Shown here: in pieces, positions 46,951-57,199 of the stretch
Layout of the letters: each line of letters opens with the position of its first letter
Position numbering within the stretch: the first letter of the stretch is position 1
NCBI GenBank assembly: GCA_015680685.1
Contig: MNCI01015901.1
Span: 97,524 to 161,523, forward strand
Reading direction: 5' to 3'
Origin: Gnetum montanum
Lineage: Eukaryota > Streptophyta > Gnetopsida > Gnetales > Gnetaceae
DNA length: 64,000 nt
Notes under the pieces: model-generated
Told to the model about the DNA's origin: nothing
The model's input: only the letters and a program-made list of their open reading frames with translations
Database searches by the model: none
Made by a program: the position numbers and the translations under genes

Positions 46951-47391
46951 TTTGATCAAGAATAATGTTCTTTGTTCTCTTCTATCTTTCTAAGTTTTTC
47001 AACAATAATCTTGGGATCATTTCTCATATCTTCTATGTTTTTAGTAAAAGGTTGAATGATTTTCTTCTTTTAAATTATGATGAAATTTATTTGAAAGGAG
47101 AAATTCACAAAGTTCTATAAGAAAAAGTAAAGGTTTAAAAGAATTCAAGGTAAGAAGTCCAAATTATTCAAACCCTAGATATTATAACAAAATGGATGTC
47201 CAATTATATAATTACTTTCTAGATCTTAGAAGAAATGATCAAATTATAAAGAAAAACATTTTGTCAAACCCTAAGAATTATGGAAAATATAATTAATTGA
47301 GAATTCAAACAAAACTTGATCATATGAGAAGTAATTCCTTACAATTGAGGTGAGGATTCTCTACTTGAATTGAATGATCTTCAAAGCTAAT

Positions 47392-47403
47392 GCTCTAATA
47401 CCA
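47392..47403 (-). other. Primer-binding site of element 4 (tRNA-iMet type)
   Basis: Minus-strand TGGTATTAGAGC differs at one base from TGGTATCAGAGC, complementary to the 3' end of initiator tRNA-Met. Six bases from the LTR end. Confidence 0.85.
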
Positions 47404-47409
47404 ATCTAA

Positions 47410-48373
47410 TGAGGAGCTCCCTTGGATTTCATAATTCAAGCTTAGTTAAGTTTGATTAAACATAATAAATGCATAATTAAATAATAAGAAAAGAAAAATT
47501 TTATTATTTCTTAAGAAAATATCTATAAAGAATAAAGGAAGCAATGAACTCCCAAGAATGGACAAGTAATTTAATCAAACCTTCACTCCATACACAATGC
47601 AAGTAGATCATCAAAGATAATCATTCACTCACTTTCCCAGTCTCTCAAGAATGGATGCACAATGAATCTCTCTTTGAAGTCTCTCTTTCATATGAGCCTT
47701 TCTTTTCTCTTGATGTTTCCTTCTAATGTCTTTAGGCCATTATATAGCTTTTCCTAATGTCAATTCATCTTCCTCTACTATTAGAAGGCTTTAAAATTCA
47801 TGCATTTTTTAAAAAAATTTTGACTTGATTATGAGTGACTATGACTTGTAGCTATCCTCATAGTCAATAGCCTATGATGAGACTATATTCACACTTGATC
47901 ATACTAGTAAACATAAGATTACTTTGGCCTCTATATCTAATGAAACTATGACTCCAGTACAACTTAGTTGTGATCATGTTCAACTAGCAACTTGGAGACT
48001 AGAATGCCCTTTGACTTGTAGAGGCTTGCAAATCAAACTCACAACTAGAAACTCATTGAATTTGATCATTATAATGGATTATGATAAATTTTGATTCGCA
48101 ACTACCTACAAGTCTTGGATATGACTCACTACAACTTGTAGTGACATCATCAGTCCTTGCCTAGTACTAGAAAATATAAGAAAATGACTCAGATAATAGA
48201 GTATAGGAGACTACAATCCACAACGACCTTTAGAATTAGACTGTGATTTATTGTGACTTGCAGTGACCTTGCAGTTGCTTACCTAGGTTATAAAAACACT
48301 CAAATGATACTAAAAAACTAACAAACTAAACATGACTCCTACTACTACAAAGACATATTCATGATCATCATCA
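47410..48373 (-). repeat. 5' LTR of element 4
   Basis: Plus-strand reading starts TGAGGAGCTCCCTTGG and ends near GATCATCATCA. It is homologous to 42205-43067. TATA (minus strand) near 47735. The outer end is ambiguous within a few bases because of ATC repeats. Confidence 0.75.
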
Positions 48374-48672
48374 TCCTAGCCTTGTCCCAACAAAATGAAG
48401 TTGATGCCATAAGTTCATTTTCATCATTCACCTTTATGAAAAGCTAGATCTTTGTTTAATGGTAAGTATTTGCCCATTTTCCATAGCAACCCAACCCTAT
48501 GAATATCGCACATCCAATTAGGAAAATTCCCTATCATCTACAAAATCTAAAAAAGAACTTATCCATGAGATTTGGCAAAGTTTTAAAACTAGTTACCAAC
48601 TTAACACTAACCCTCCTCTTTTTGTATCTAGGCTTGGGACTAATATTGGTGAAGTTGGATGTCCTCATTATT
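48374..48672 (+). other. Anonymous interval left of the MITE-like element
   Basis: About 300 bases, AT-rich, nothing recognised. Confidence 0.4.
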
Positions 48673-48674
48673 TA

Positions 48675-48968
48675 GCCTAGGTTTTGGGTTTAGGCATAGG
48701 AACCTCACTTGATCTTAAGAGATGGGGGTTAGAGCAAGATGTGTGTAGTATAAGGATGCATCCTAGTTGTCTTAAGATACTGACTTCACATGAACACATG
48801 TTTGTGTTCATGTATTTTGTGTGTGTGTTCCATGAGCACAAATGTATGTGCATGAAAAAACATCATCTTAAGATAATTAGGACATGTCACTATACTATAT
48901 GCATCTAGTATTAATCCTCTTCTTTGAAGAGTAGGGGAGGTTCTTATGCCTAAAGCCAAAGCCTAGGC
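48675..48968 (+). mobile_element. MITE-like foldback element, 294 bp, TA-flanked
   Basis: Terminal inverted repeats of about 34 bases begin GCCTAGG and end CCTAGGC (30 of 34 matched by eye). They are flanked by TA on both sides (48673-48674, 48969-48970). A second inner pair (CTAGTTGTCTTAAGATA against TCTTAAGATAATTAG) and a central ATGAACAC/GTGTTCAT hairpin make most of the element self-complementary. The TA duplication suggests a Tc1/mariner-like (Stowaway) mobiliser, by inference. No coding capacity. Confidence 0.75.
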
Positions 48969-48970
48969 TA

Positions 48971-50279
48971 CCTACATAGCCTTATAAGCAATGTTTAGTT
49001 GACATATTCTAATTTGACTATATGTCTTAGAGGTAAATATTGTTTTAAAAAAGGCATTTTGAGTTATAATAGTCTCCCTAATACTAATTTTGTATAAGAC
49101 CATACCATAATTCTAAAATTTCAAAATAATTGTTAAGCTAATTAAATAATGAAAAAAAGAAAATGTGATCTTTATTACTTGGTAAAATTATGTGGCTTGT
49201 GATTTGTAAGTTCCAAGTTTAATTCCAAGGACTATGATAAATTGAATTCATATTCTAGCAAAGTTGTATGCTGCTTAGATTATTATTTGGTATGTCATGA
49301 CCTTTTAGTCAATTCAAGTTATAGTCATAGAGAGGAATCAAAGAAAGGTGAAACTATAACAAAATAATGGCTTAATAATTTTAGAAATGCTTCTTTAAGA
49401 TTTCATCCTTATAATCAATCCTTAAAAATATCATCTCTAAGGTAGGAAAAGGATCAAACCTTTCCCTCTTTTACAAGTACCCTCTTGACTTTTCACTTTC
49501 TACTAACGGCTTTTATAAATAAAAGGAAATAATGATGTATTTCTAGGTTTGAACTTAGGACTTGCGTATAGAGAGAACACTTTCAAATATCATATCAAAA
49601 GATAAAATTTTTATTTTAAAAGGTTTATATATGATTAATTTAATACAAAGAATGTTGATCAAGGATTCATGAAATTTAGATATAATTTGAGTCATCAGTT
49701 GTCTGTATTAGTTTTATATAAACCTTCCCACTCTTTGGGAAGGAAGGGCTAAATGTCAAAACCCTAAATAATAAACATAGGTACATCCAAAGACTTATAG
49801 AGGTGTATAACTCAGTGCCTCTTAGTAGAATTAAACCTATGACCTAGGATTACTAGGCCAAGACCATACCACTAGGCTAACTATCTTAACATATGATCAT
49901 AGCATTAGATGAGGAGTTTAGATTTGTCTATCAAGTAACACAAGGTTGAAGAAATAGTAGCAATGATTGTACTAGTCATAGCATGTCTAGGTGTACATTG
50001 ATTTGGAATATTCATCTAATGGATTATTTCAAGATTATTTTCTTTACTTCCTTTTCTAGTTTGATTTTGATAGGTCGCAAAGTATGAGGAGAGGATTTCT
50101 AAAACAATTTTTGCATGGCATGAAGAAACTAGAATTTGAGCACAAGTAGGAAATTTTGTACAAAATTTTTTATTTATTAATTTAATAGTTTTAGTAGATA
50201 AAATTGTATGAGCTTTTGTTTTCAAAACAAATTTGAATGTATTTCTAGTTTGAATTATTAATCCTATTGTGATTTTACT
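48971..50279 (+). other. Anonymous interval with tRNA-like SINE remnant
   Basis: No protein gene recognised; see 49800-49880 for a tRNA-like segment. The reverse-strand frame at 50016-50423 overlaps the LTR start of element 3 and is probably fortuitous. Confidence 0.4.
49800..49880 (-). repeat. tRNA-like SINE head remnant
   Basis: On the minus strand TTAGCCTAGTGGTAT (49880-49866) resembles the RNA polymerase III A box. AGGTTTAATTCTA (49838-49826), about 28 bases further, resembles a B box with two changes. This pairing and spacing is typical of tRNA-derived SINE heads. No poly(A) or poly(T) tail and no target duplication were identified, so the body is not delimited. Confidence 0.45.
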
Positions 50280-51911
50280 TGTAGACCTAGTTGTAGCGAC
50301 CAAAAATGTTGAAGGTTGGAATGAGACTCTGAGAGGTTTGTGGTCGCATAGCCTTGACCTCACTTCCACATGAGGGCCTATTGGAAACAGAGGAAGTGTG
50401 CTCAGGATAGTCTTGTTGATCAAACTAGGACTTACAAGTATTATGACAAAATGAGTGTTAAGGTGTTATTACGGTGTCTGCGGTGTCTACGATGCCCACG
50501 AGTGTGAGTGTAGTGGGTGTTTTGGGCACAAAAATGAGGGTGCAAACATGCGATTATGTGCTTAAATGATGAAAAATGTAAATGAAATGCAAAAATATAG
50601 GGAAAAATGAAAAAAACGCATAGAATGTGAGCAAGAGAGAAATGCACGACCCCAAACAGGGTGAGCATAGTCAATTGGAAAGATAAGTTTAGGAGGTATG
50701 TGGTGCACAAACAAGCATAGTAGGTAGCATAGTCATATCTTAGAGTATTTGACTATGGAAACTAATGTCCACCATGAAGTCTAAGCCTACCGAGTTGGCT
50801 GCCACAGTGTCCTCTGGGCTGTGGTTGTTGGCAATGTGCAATGATGTTGTGGTGTCCCAAAGTTCACCAAAATGTCAAGTGTGCTCAGGTGTAAGGTGCT
50901 CAGAATGTAAGTTTTCTCGTTTATTGCTTCCAAATGCCAACTGAAATGCTAAAACACCAACCCCTAATATGTGAAGCATTAGGATATTTATAGAGTTAGG
51001 TTTAGCATGAATCAGGGATCATGCACCATGTGGCAGAGGGGTAGTTGGGACTACGCTCACCCCAACTACACTCCCACTAAAGCAAGATGGTGTTCTACTG
51101 CTATGCTTCAATGGACCCTATGGGACTGCCAAACTATGATTACACTATCGAGATCACTTGTGCAAGTTCCGAACAAATTGCAATGTACCTAAACATAATG
51201 CAAAATAGTGCAATTCTGGAGATTACACTTCAAGGCCACGCTACCCACTCTGTTAAGTGGTGTCGAGTGTAGGTGCAATTTGAGAGCAAATGAGGGGTGC
51301 AAAGGAGATAAAACTTATTGATCTTGCTTGCTGAAGGAATGTTGGAGCTAAGATGTAGGCTGATGCTGATTTCTAAAGGCTCTTGAAGGTAATTTCAATA
51401 GACTACGCTAACTACACTCTAGAGGATAGCCCCAAGAGTTGGGCAAATCTTGCTAGAAAATGATGCTCAGTGCAAGCTATGCTAGCTATGCTCCAAAGCA
51501 TAGTCCCGAAGGTGGGAGCATAGCCCTAACACTTGGAAAAAACTACACTCTAGAGCATAGTAGAGATAATCATCTTAGAAGTTAGAAAATTTGCCAAACT
51601 ATTTCTTTCATGCCAACCATGCCTAATAGCCTCTACCTTAACACTTAGGCAAATTTGCAAAATTGATCATTTCGAGGCTGACTACATTGACTATGCTTTG
51701 GAGCATAGTCCTGGCATAGTGAGCATAGTTAGGAAACCTAGAAGAATTTATAGCTATTGTTAACACTTAGAAAAATATTGCAAATCTATATTGTTAGTTT
51801 CAACTATGTTGACTATGCTCTCGAGCATAGTCCCAAAAATGGGAGTGTAGTGTCAACACTTAGCCCAAATTTGTAGTTGAGACATAGGATCCCAAATTTG
51901 ATGATGTTTCA
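50280..51911 (-). repeat. 3' LTR of element 3
   Basis: Minus strand starts TGAAACATCATCAAATTTGG and ends GGTCTACA. U5 aligns with element 1 (GTCCTAGTTTGATCAACAAG, then CACTTCCTCTGTTTCC). Minus-strand TATAAATA at 50992-50985. The U3 part (51390-51860) holds at least four palindromes of the type GACTATGCT..GAGCATAGTC spaced about 100-150 bases. 1632 bp. Confidence 0.88.
50985..50992 (-). promoter_or_regulatory. TATA box of element 3 LTR
   Basis: TATAAATA on the minus strand, about 920 bases into the LTR, the same relative place as in element 1. Confidence 0.7.
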
Positions 51912-51924
51912 TTGGCCCCTCTTT
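51912..51924 (-). other. Polypurine tract of element 3
   Basis: Minus-strand AAAGAGGGGCCAA abuts the LTR start. Identical to the element 1 PPT. Confidence 0.85.
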
Positions 51925-53349
51925 GTTAACATCGGGAGGAGTGGCTCGAAAGACATTGACAAAGAATGCGAAACACCATAGCAGGCCCAACACCAACATT
52001 GCTCGTCAGTACCTAACCAAATGTTTCTTTGCCATGCTGAAGAATGCTAAGGGTAGTGGTAGGTTGTAGGAAAAGGATGTAAGAATTGTGCTAAGGGAAT
52101 GATGTAGGGAATGTGCTAAGGAATAGTAAGGGAGGGAAATGAAAATGGTGTGAAATTACAAGGTGTAGCACCAGGGATGGCTTTTCACCAAAATAGTGAC
52201 CTCTCGTCAAGATGCTTGTGAGAGAGTCAATGCACATGGCACTAGAATGGCTTGCCCTTGAAGTTGTGACCTCTCATTGGAGTGCTTATGAGAAGATTGA
52301 TACAAATTTAGGGTTAGACCAGTTATAAAATTGGAACTTTACTAAATTTTCTTGGGGACATGTTTTGCCCCATTCTTTTGCTTTACTTTTTTTTATGTTT
52401 TTTTCTTTTTTAACTACGAGCTGAACATGCTTTCGGTTCTACACATTGCGAGATGCTAGCTATGGGGTGATTTTCGTTAGGTGGGTTGCATGCCAACTAA
52501 CAAGGTTTGCTTTAGTGTAATCATGTTGCATCTGTAGGACAGATGTTTCATCCCTACGATGAGTTGCATTACATTTGCTTGGGCTTTGACCAACCCACAG
52601 AGGCTCCCCACAGAATGAGTTGCATTACGTCTACTATAGATTTTGTAGTTGACGTAAAGAGTATACCATATGCATTGGAGGAGTTTGCAAGCTTGGTGAT
52701 ATAGGGGGAATGTAGGGAGATGCAACTAGGCTATAGAAGTGTCTAGATATATGCACTCTTAAGTGGTTCATTTAGCCCAATCATGCACATTAGAGCAATG
52801 TGATGTCTTGTTATTATGATGAGATGTGTCTCTACATAACCTTCTATGACTTCATACTACAAATACAACATAGAGAAGACAAGAAAACAACCACACAATA
52901 TGAGATGAGAGTAAATTCCTGGATGTGAGTATGCTACAAATGCTGCAATAGCTAGACCAGCTGCAAGAGTTTGAAGAGGCAATGAAGATACTAGGGAAAT
53001 GATGTGGTGACTACTCCAAATAGTTGTGTTGATGATGAGGGCTCAAAGCACTAACAAAATGCCCAAGGCTAGTAATGGTACCAATGTTTCCTGGAGCTAG
53101 TAGTGCTGGCAATTGTGGTAGGAGCCCCATAGGATCATGGCAAGAGCTTTGGAAGGTCAAAAAAATGCCCAAGGGTAACTTTAGAAGATCAAAAAAATGC
53201 CAAGGGGCAGTAACACTACAAAAGTTCTAGAGGCCTCTCTTGATGATGTGAAATCCATTCTGGAATTACAGTGCCTAGCCCCACCCATGAGATGTGGGCA
53301 AATGACAAAGAGTTGAAAGTATTCATGATTGCTTGTCTGAAAAACTATG
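51925..53349 (-). other. 3' untranslated region of element 3
   Basis: No coding region supported. A T-rich run lies near 52385-52412 (plus strand). Position matches the 20301-21434 stretch of element 1. Confidence 0.55.
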
Positions 53350-53790
53350 TATGTTGAACTACAAACCTAGTTTAAGGTCTTGGTAGACCATATGTTGTGC
53401 TAGTTTAAGGTCCTAGTAGACCTTGAACCTAATTTAAGGACCTGGCAGACCATGATGTGCTAGTTTATAGTCCTAGTAGACTATTATGTGCTAGTTTAAT
53501 GTCGTGGCGGATGGTGGAAGCTATGCCAGTTTAACATCATGACATAAGATTGAGCTATGCTAGTTTAAGCATTTTGGAAAACTAATTCTTTGGATGCTAA
53601 TTTTAGCATCATGGTGGACAAATGCTATGGATGCCAGTTTTAACATCGTGGCCCAAGGAAATTCTATGCCAATTTATAGTCATAGCGAATTTTTTTGTGC
53701 TAGTTTATAGTCATAGTGGACTTTCTATGCCAGTTTATAGTCATAGTGGACTATCTATGCCAATTTATAGTCATAGAAGACTTTCTCTCA
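53350..53790 (-). repeat. TTAAACT-motif block after integrase of element 3
   Basis: Ten or more copies, read on the plus strand as CTAGTTTAAGGTCCTAGTAGACC, CCAGTTTAACATCATGAC or CCAGTTTATAGTCATAGTGGAC. The last form is repeated three times nearly perfectly at about 53695-53785. Minus-strand sense is GTCATGATGTTAAACTGG, the motif of element 1. Confidence 0.82.
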
Positions 53791-53849
53791 CCTTGCTTTA
53801 CCATTGATGTGTTGTTGCATACTAGGCGTAGTATGGTTTCCGGTATTAG

Positions 53850-54640
53850 TGGTTTACTGGATTGGAAAATTCATTGCCATCATGGTGAATGAGCCTAAAT
53901 GATCCATTGCCATAGGCCTTGACGACTAGGAAAGGTCCTTCCTAGTTAGCTAAGAATTTGTCTGCAGGTTCAAGAATGGCCTTGAGGACTAGGTCCCCCT
54001 CCTTGATCTAGTGTTGATGCTAATTGTGATGGTGCTTCTACCATTACGTTTGTTGGTACCAGTCAATTCAACCAAGCATTTGCATGTGCTCCTCCTCTAT
54101 TGAGTTGAGGTCTATGATTCTCGACTCATCATTTTAAGCCTAGTAAATGAAGCTTGAGATGATTATACAAAGTGATGGGACCTAAAATTCAAGAGGCAAC
54201 ATGGCTTTAGATCCATAAACCAAACTATATGGCGTCTTACCTATTGTAATTCTTCATTTTATATAGTAGGCCTAGAGTGCGTAGATCAATTGCTCGTGCC
54301 ATCATCATTTGCTGCTGTGAAGCATCTTCCTTAGAAGATTGTTGATGACCTTGTTTGTGGCCTCCCCTTAGCCATTCACCTATGGGTAGTAGGATGACAA
54401 AAAGGAATGTTTGATTCTGAAGCATTCGCAAAAGGCATTAGTCTCAGCACTACTAAATTATGGCTTATTATCTGTGACTATGTTCATAGATAAACCAAAA
54501 TGGGACACTATGTTATCAAGTATGAATTTGCAGACCTACTATTATGTAGTCTTCCAAAGGGGAATAGCTTCAATCCACTTTGTAAAATACTCAGTTGTGG
54601 TTAGATGCTTTCACACTATATCCTTTTGGGTAGTGGTTAG
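53850..54640 (-). pseudogene. pol: Integrase remnant of element 3
   Basis: Begins within the core: TTEYFTKWIEAIPLW near 54610-54560, then IVTDNKP with the second catalytic Asp kept, and an NG.GEATNKVINNLL segment with the Glu. GKTPYSLVYGSKA is near 54235. The C-terminal IKEGDLVLKAILEPADKF and EGPFLVVKAYGNGSF are near 54000-53890. The zinc-binding N-terminus and first catalytic Asp are absent, implying a deletion near 54640-54740. Several stops. Confidence 0.8.
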
Positions 54641-54739
54641 ATGCTACGATGGTTCACCCTGTAGAAAGTACAACTTGATATCATCATACCACTTTACTGC
54701 ATGGGTTGTACTTAATGTAGCTATAGATGCAATGTCAAT

Positions 54740-55270
54740 TGTTTGTGTGACAAGCATAGTGCAATCTACCACCATGGTGGACAATGCATAAAACATTTCC
54801 AAGTGTAATTCTTAAGGCTAGCATAGCTAATGCATCAACAATGGTCTTTTTTTTGTGGGGGATATGATGAACATCAGCAATTGCAAATTGCTTAAGCAAG
54901 TGCTTTTCCAAGTCATAATAAGGCTTCAAGTATTGGGCTTTGCAAGCATAAACCTTTGTAACTTGGTTGATAACTAGTTAAGAGTCACCTCGGATCACTA
55001 GGTTTTATATACCTAGGTTGATGGCTACTAAGATACCTCGAAGGAGATCTTCATACTTCACCACATTGTTAGTCATGGACATGTGAAATGATACATGAAG
55101 GGTTGGGTTTCCATAGAGGGGAATGTGATGACTGCAATAGCACTACCCCCTTGAGAGGTTGAAGTGCCATCGAAGTGTAAGAGTACCTCAAAGTTATCAA
55201 GCACTTGGCTTATGCTAGTAACATGTTCATCTAGAAATTTTGGATCTATGGTTGCTTGGTCATCGATTGG
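54740..55270 (-). pseudogene. pol: Archaeal-like RNase H of element 3
   Basis: Shows LLHFDGTSTSQGGS (catalytic Asp) near 55190, an eroded TNN.AEYE segment, and at 54929-54812 the tail PYYDLEKHLLKQFAIADVHH followed by ADALA-like VDALAMLAL. Second of two RNase H domains, as in element 1. Confidence 0.78.
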
Positions 55271-55399
55271 GGAGGCTATAAGTTATGCAACTATTGCTTA
55301 ACCTTTCATTGATGCTTATGCAATGTAATGTAGGTAAAACTTAGTAATTATTACTTTTCAACATGTAATATGACTAATCTTGTATATGTTCATTGTAAT

Positions 55400-56890
55400 G
55401 GCTTGGAGTACATTGCTCTTGCATATGATGTTTACTTGGTTGCAAAAAAGATAATGCTCCACTTCTTAAGTGTAAAGACTAAGGCAAGGCAAGTCTTTTC
55501 AACATCATTGTACTTCACTTCATACACAACTAATACATGTCTTAGGTAGTTTACAAGGATCTCTATACCATCATCTCACTTTTGGCAAAGCAAAGAGGTG
55601 ATGGATGTGTCTAAGATGGTAAGGTGGATGTAGAATGGTTTGTCTTCTTGCAAAGGGTAGACTGCTAGAAGTTGAGCTAGATCCTATTTAAGGTTGTCGA
55701 ATGTCACTTGGCATTAAGCTATCCACTCAAAGTGGACTCCTTTTTTGAGCAAGTGTTGCATTGGCTGCAACTTGTTAGTCAACCACGTGATAAACTGACA
55801 TGTGAATTGCAATCTAACTTGTAATCCACATAGCTCCTTAAGTTTTGCTGATGGTGCTAAGTCGATAATGACCTTAACCTCATCAAGGTCTATGCATATG
55901 CCTACTTCAGATAGTACAAAACCTAGCATGCAACCCGTCTTGATGTTGAAGACACATTTCTTAGGATTCAACCTAAGTTCATGCTTTAGGCAATGCTTGA
56001 GCATAAGGTCTAAATCATCTACATGGTTTTGTAATGCCTTGGATTTAACCGCTATATCATCAATGTAATCATTGAGTAGACCTAATAGGTAATCACTAAA
56101 GATGTACATCATGGCTCGTTGATAAGTCACTCTTGTGTTCTTAAGTCCAAAGGGCATCATGATGCAACAAAAAGTACCCCAAGGGGTCATGAAGGTAGTA
56201 CTGAGTCGGTGCTCTAGGTTGATATGAATCTAGTTGTATCCTGAGAACCCATCCATGTAGGATAACAAAGCATGGTTAGTCGTAGTATCAACTAATTGAT
56301 CAATACTAGGCAATGGAAAATTTTCTTTAATGATCACCTTGTTGAGGTCATAGAAGTATATGCAAATGTGTATACTTCCATTTTTCTTGGGCACAACCAC
56401 AATGTTGAAGACCAATCTGCATAGTCAATAGTCTAGATGAAGCTAACTTTGTAGAGATTGGTGATTTCATTGCAAACTACCAAAACCACCTCAAGGCTAA
56501 CCTTGTGGGCTTTCTACTTGATTGGTTTCATGCTAGGATTGAGGATTATGTTGTGTTGCACTACGTAAGATCTAGGCCTGTCATGTCTTCATAAGACCAT
56601 CCAAATGTCTTGATGTTATTGTTGAGTACTTTTGCAATTTTTTGGACATGTTGAGATTCTAACAAAGAACTAAGTTTTAATGTTTTTAGCTTGCCACTAT
56701 ATGTTGCTACAAGAACCTCAACAAGGGAATCCTCAGTGACATCACTTGCCTCTAGATCTAAAGCCCTAACTAGATGGTCTAGCCAATCTAGTGATGCCTC
56801 AATGGATGTTATGTAGTCATCATAGGCTAAAGGTTCAAGGTCTAGGCATTGTGGATCGATACATCATGTAAGATCACCATGTGGCCCAGT
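55400..56890 (-). pseudogene. pol: Reverse transcriptase and gypsy RNase H of element 3
   Basis: The leader at 56850-56600 (ALDLEASDVTEDSLVEVLV, then VLNNNIKTFGWSYEDM) matches element 1. RT motifs: VVPKKNGSIHICIYF near 56395, SYMDGFSGYN near 56235, TPWGTFCCIMMPFGLKN near 56185, and YIDD near 56060. PKKCVFNIK near 55950 keeps the Cys that is a stop codon in both repeat units of element 1. The intact frame 56190-55714 spans 158 codons. Gypsy RNase H follows to about 55400 (CLALVFTLKKW). Stops near 56220 and beyond break it. Confidence 0.87.
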
Positions 56891-57079
56891 GAGGACCAGT
56901 AGTGAATGAAGATGCTCTTACATAGACATGTTGTAAATCCTGCAATAATCCTACAAAAATAACCAAAAAAAGTTCAAGACACACCTATCTTAATGAGAGA
57001 AATATGCATAGTTAAAGAAGACAATGTGATAAAATCTTGCCTAAGTATGTAAATGTGATTGTAAAAGTAAGGGATGCAT

Positions 57080-57180
57080 GGGCCAATTTTAGGCCTCGAT
57101 AAGCCATGGGGTTGCCAGTTTAACATCATAGTAGATAGATGAAATGTTATTTTAACATCATAATGGATGGTCAGGCATGC
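57080..57180 (-). repeat. TTAAACT-motif block between RT and antisense gene of element 3
   Basis: Three copies (GCCAATTTTAGGCCTCGATA, GCCAGTTTAACATCATAGTA, GTTATTTTAACATCATAATG; plus-strand reading) at the same border as the single copy near 16010 in element 1. Confidence 0.7.
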
Positions 57181-57199
57181 TAAATGCATTTTTGAAACA

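Larger units (their letters stand above)
41900..48373 (-). mobile_element. Element 4: chromovirus-like Ty3/gypsy retrotransposon
   Basis: Minus strand, in order: 5' LTR (48373-47410), PBS for initiator tRNA-Met, gag (about 46950-45850), protease, RT, RNase H, integrase remnant, 3' LTR (43067 down to about 42205, perhaps to 41900). The two LTRs share long stretches (CTCTCAAGAATGGAT, ATATAGCTTT, GACTTGTAGCTATC). RT-RH-INT order shows Ty3/gypsy, and the sequence style and iMet PBS fit plant chromoviruses. A chromodomain was not seen. Heavily interrupted by stops. Confidence 0.8.

Noticed and set aside
50441-50710. 89-codon minus-strand frame with Arg-His repeats
   Set aside because: Lies within the LTR of element 3; low-complexity translation of TGT/GGTGTC repeats.
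54411-54791. 126-codon plus-strand open frame
   Set aside because: Opposite strand of the element 3 integrase core.
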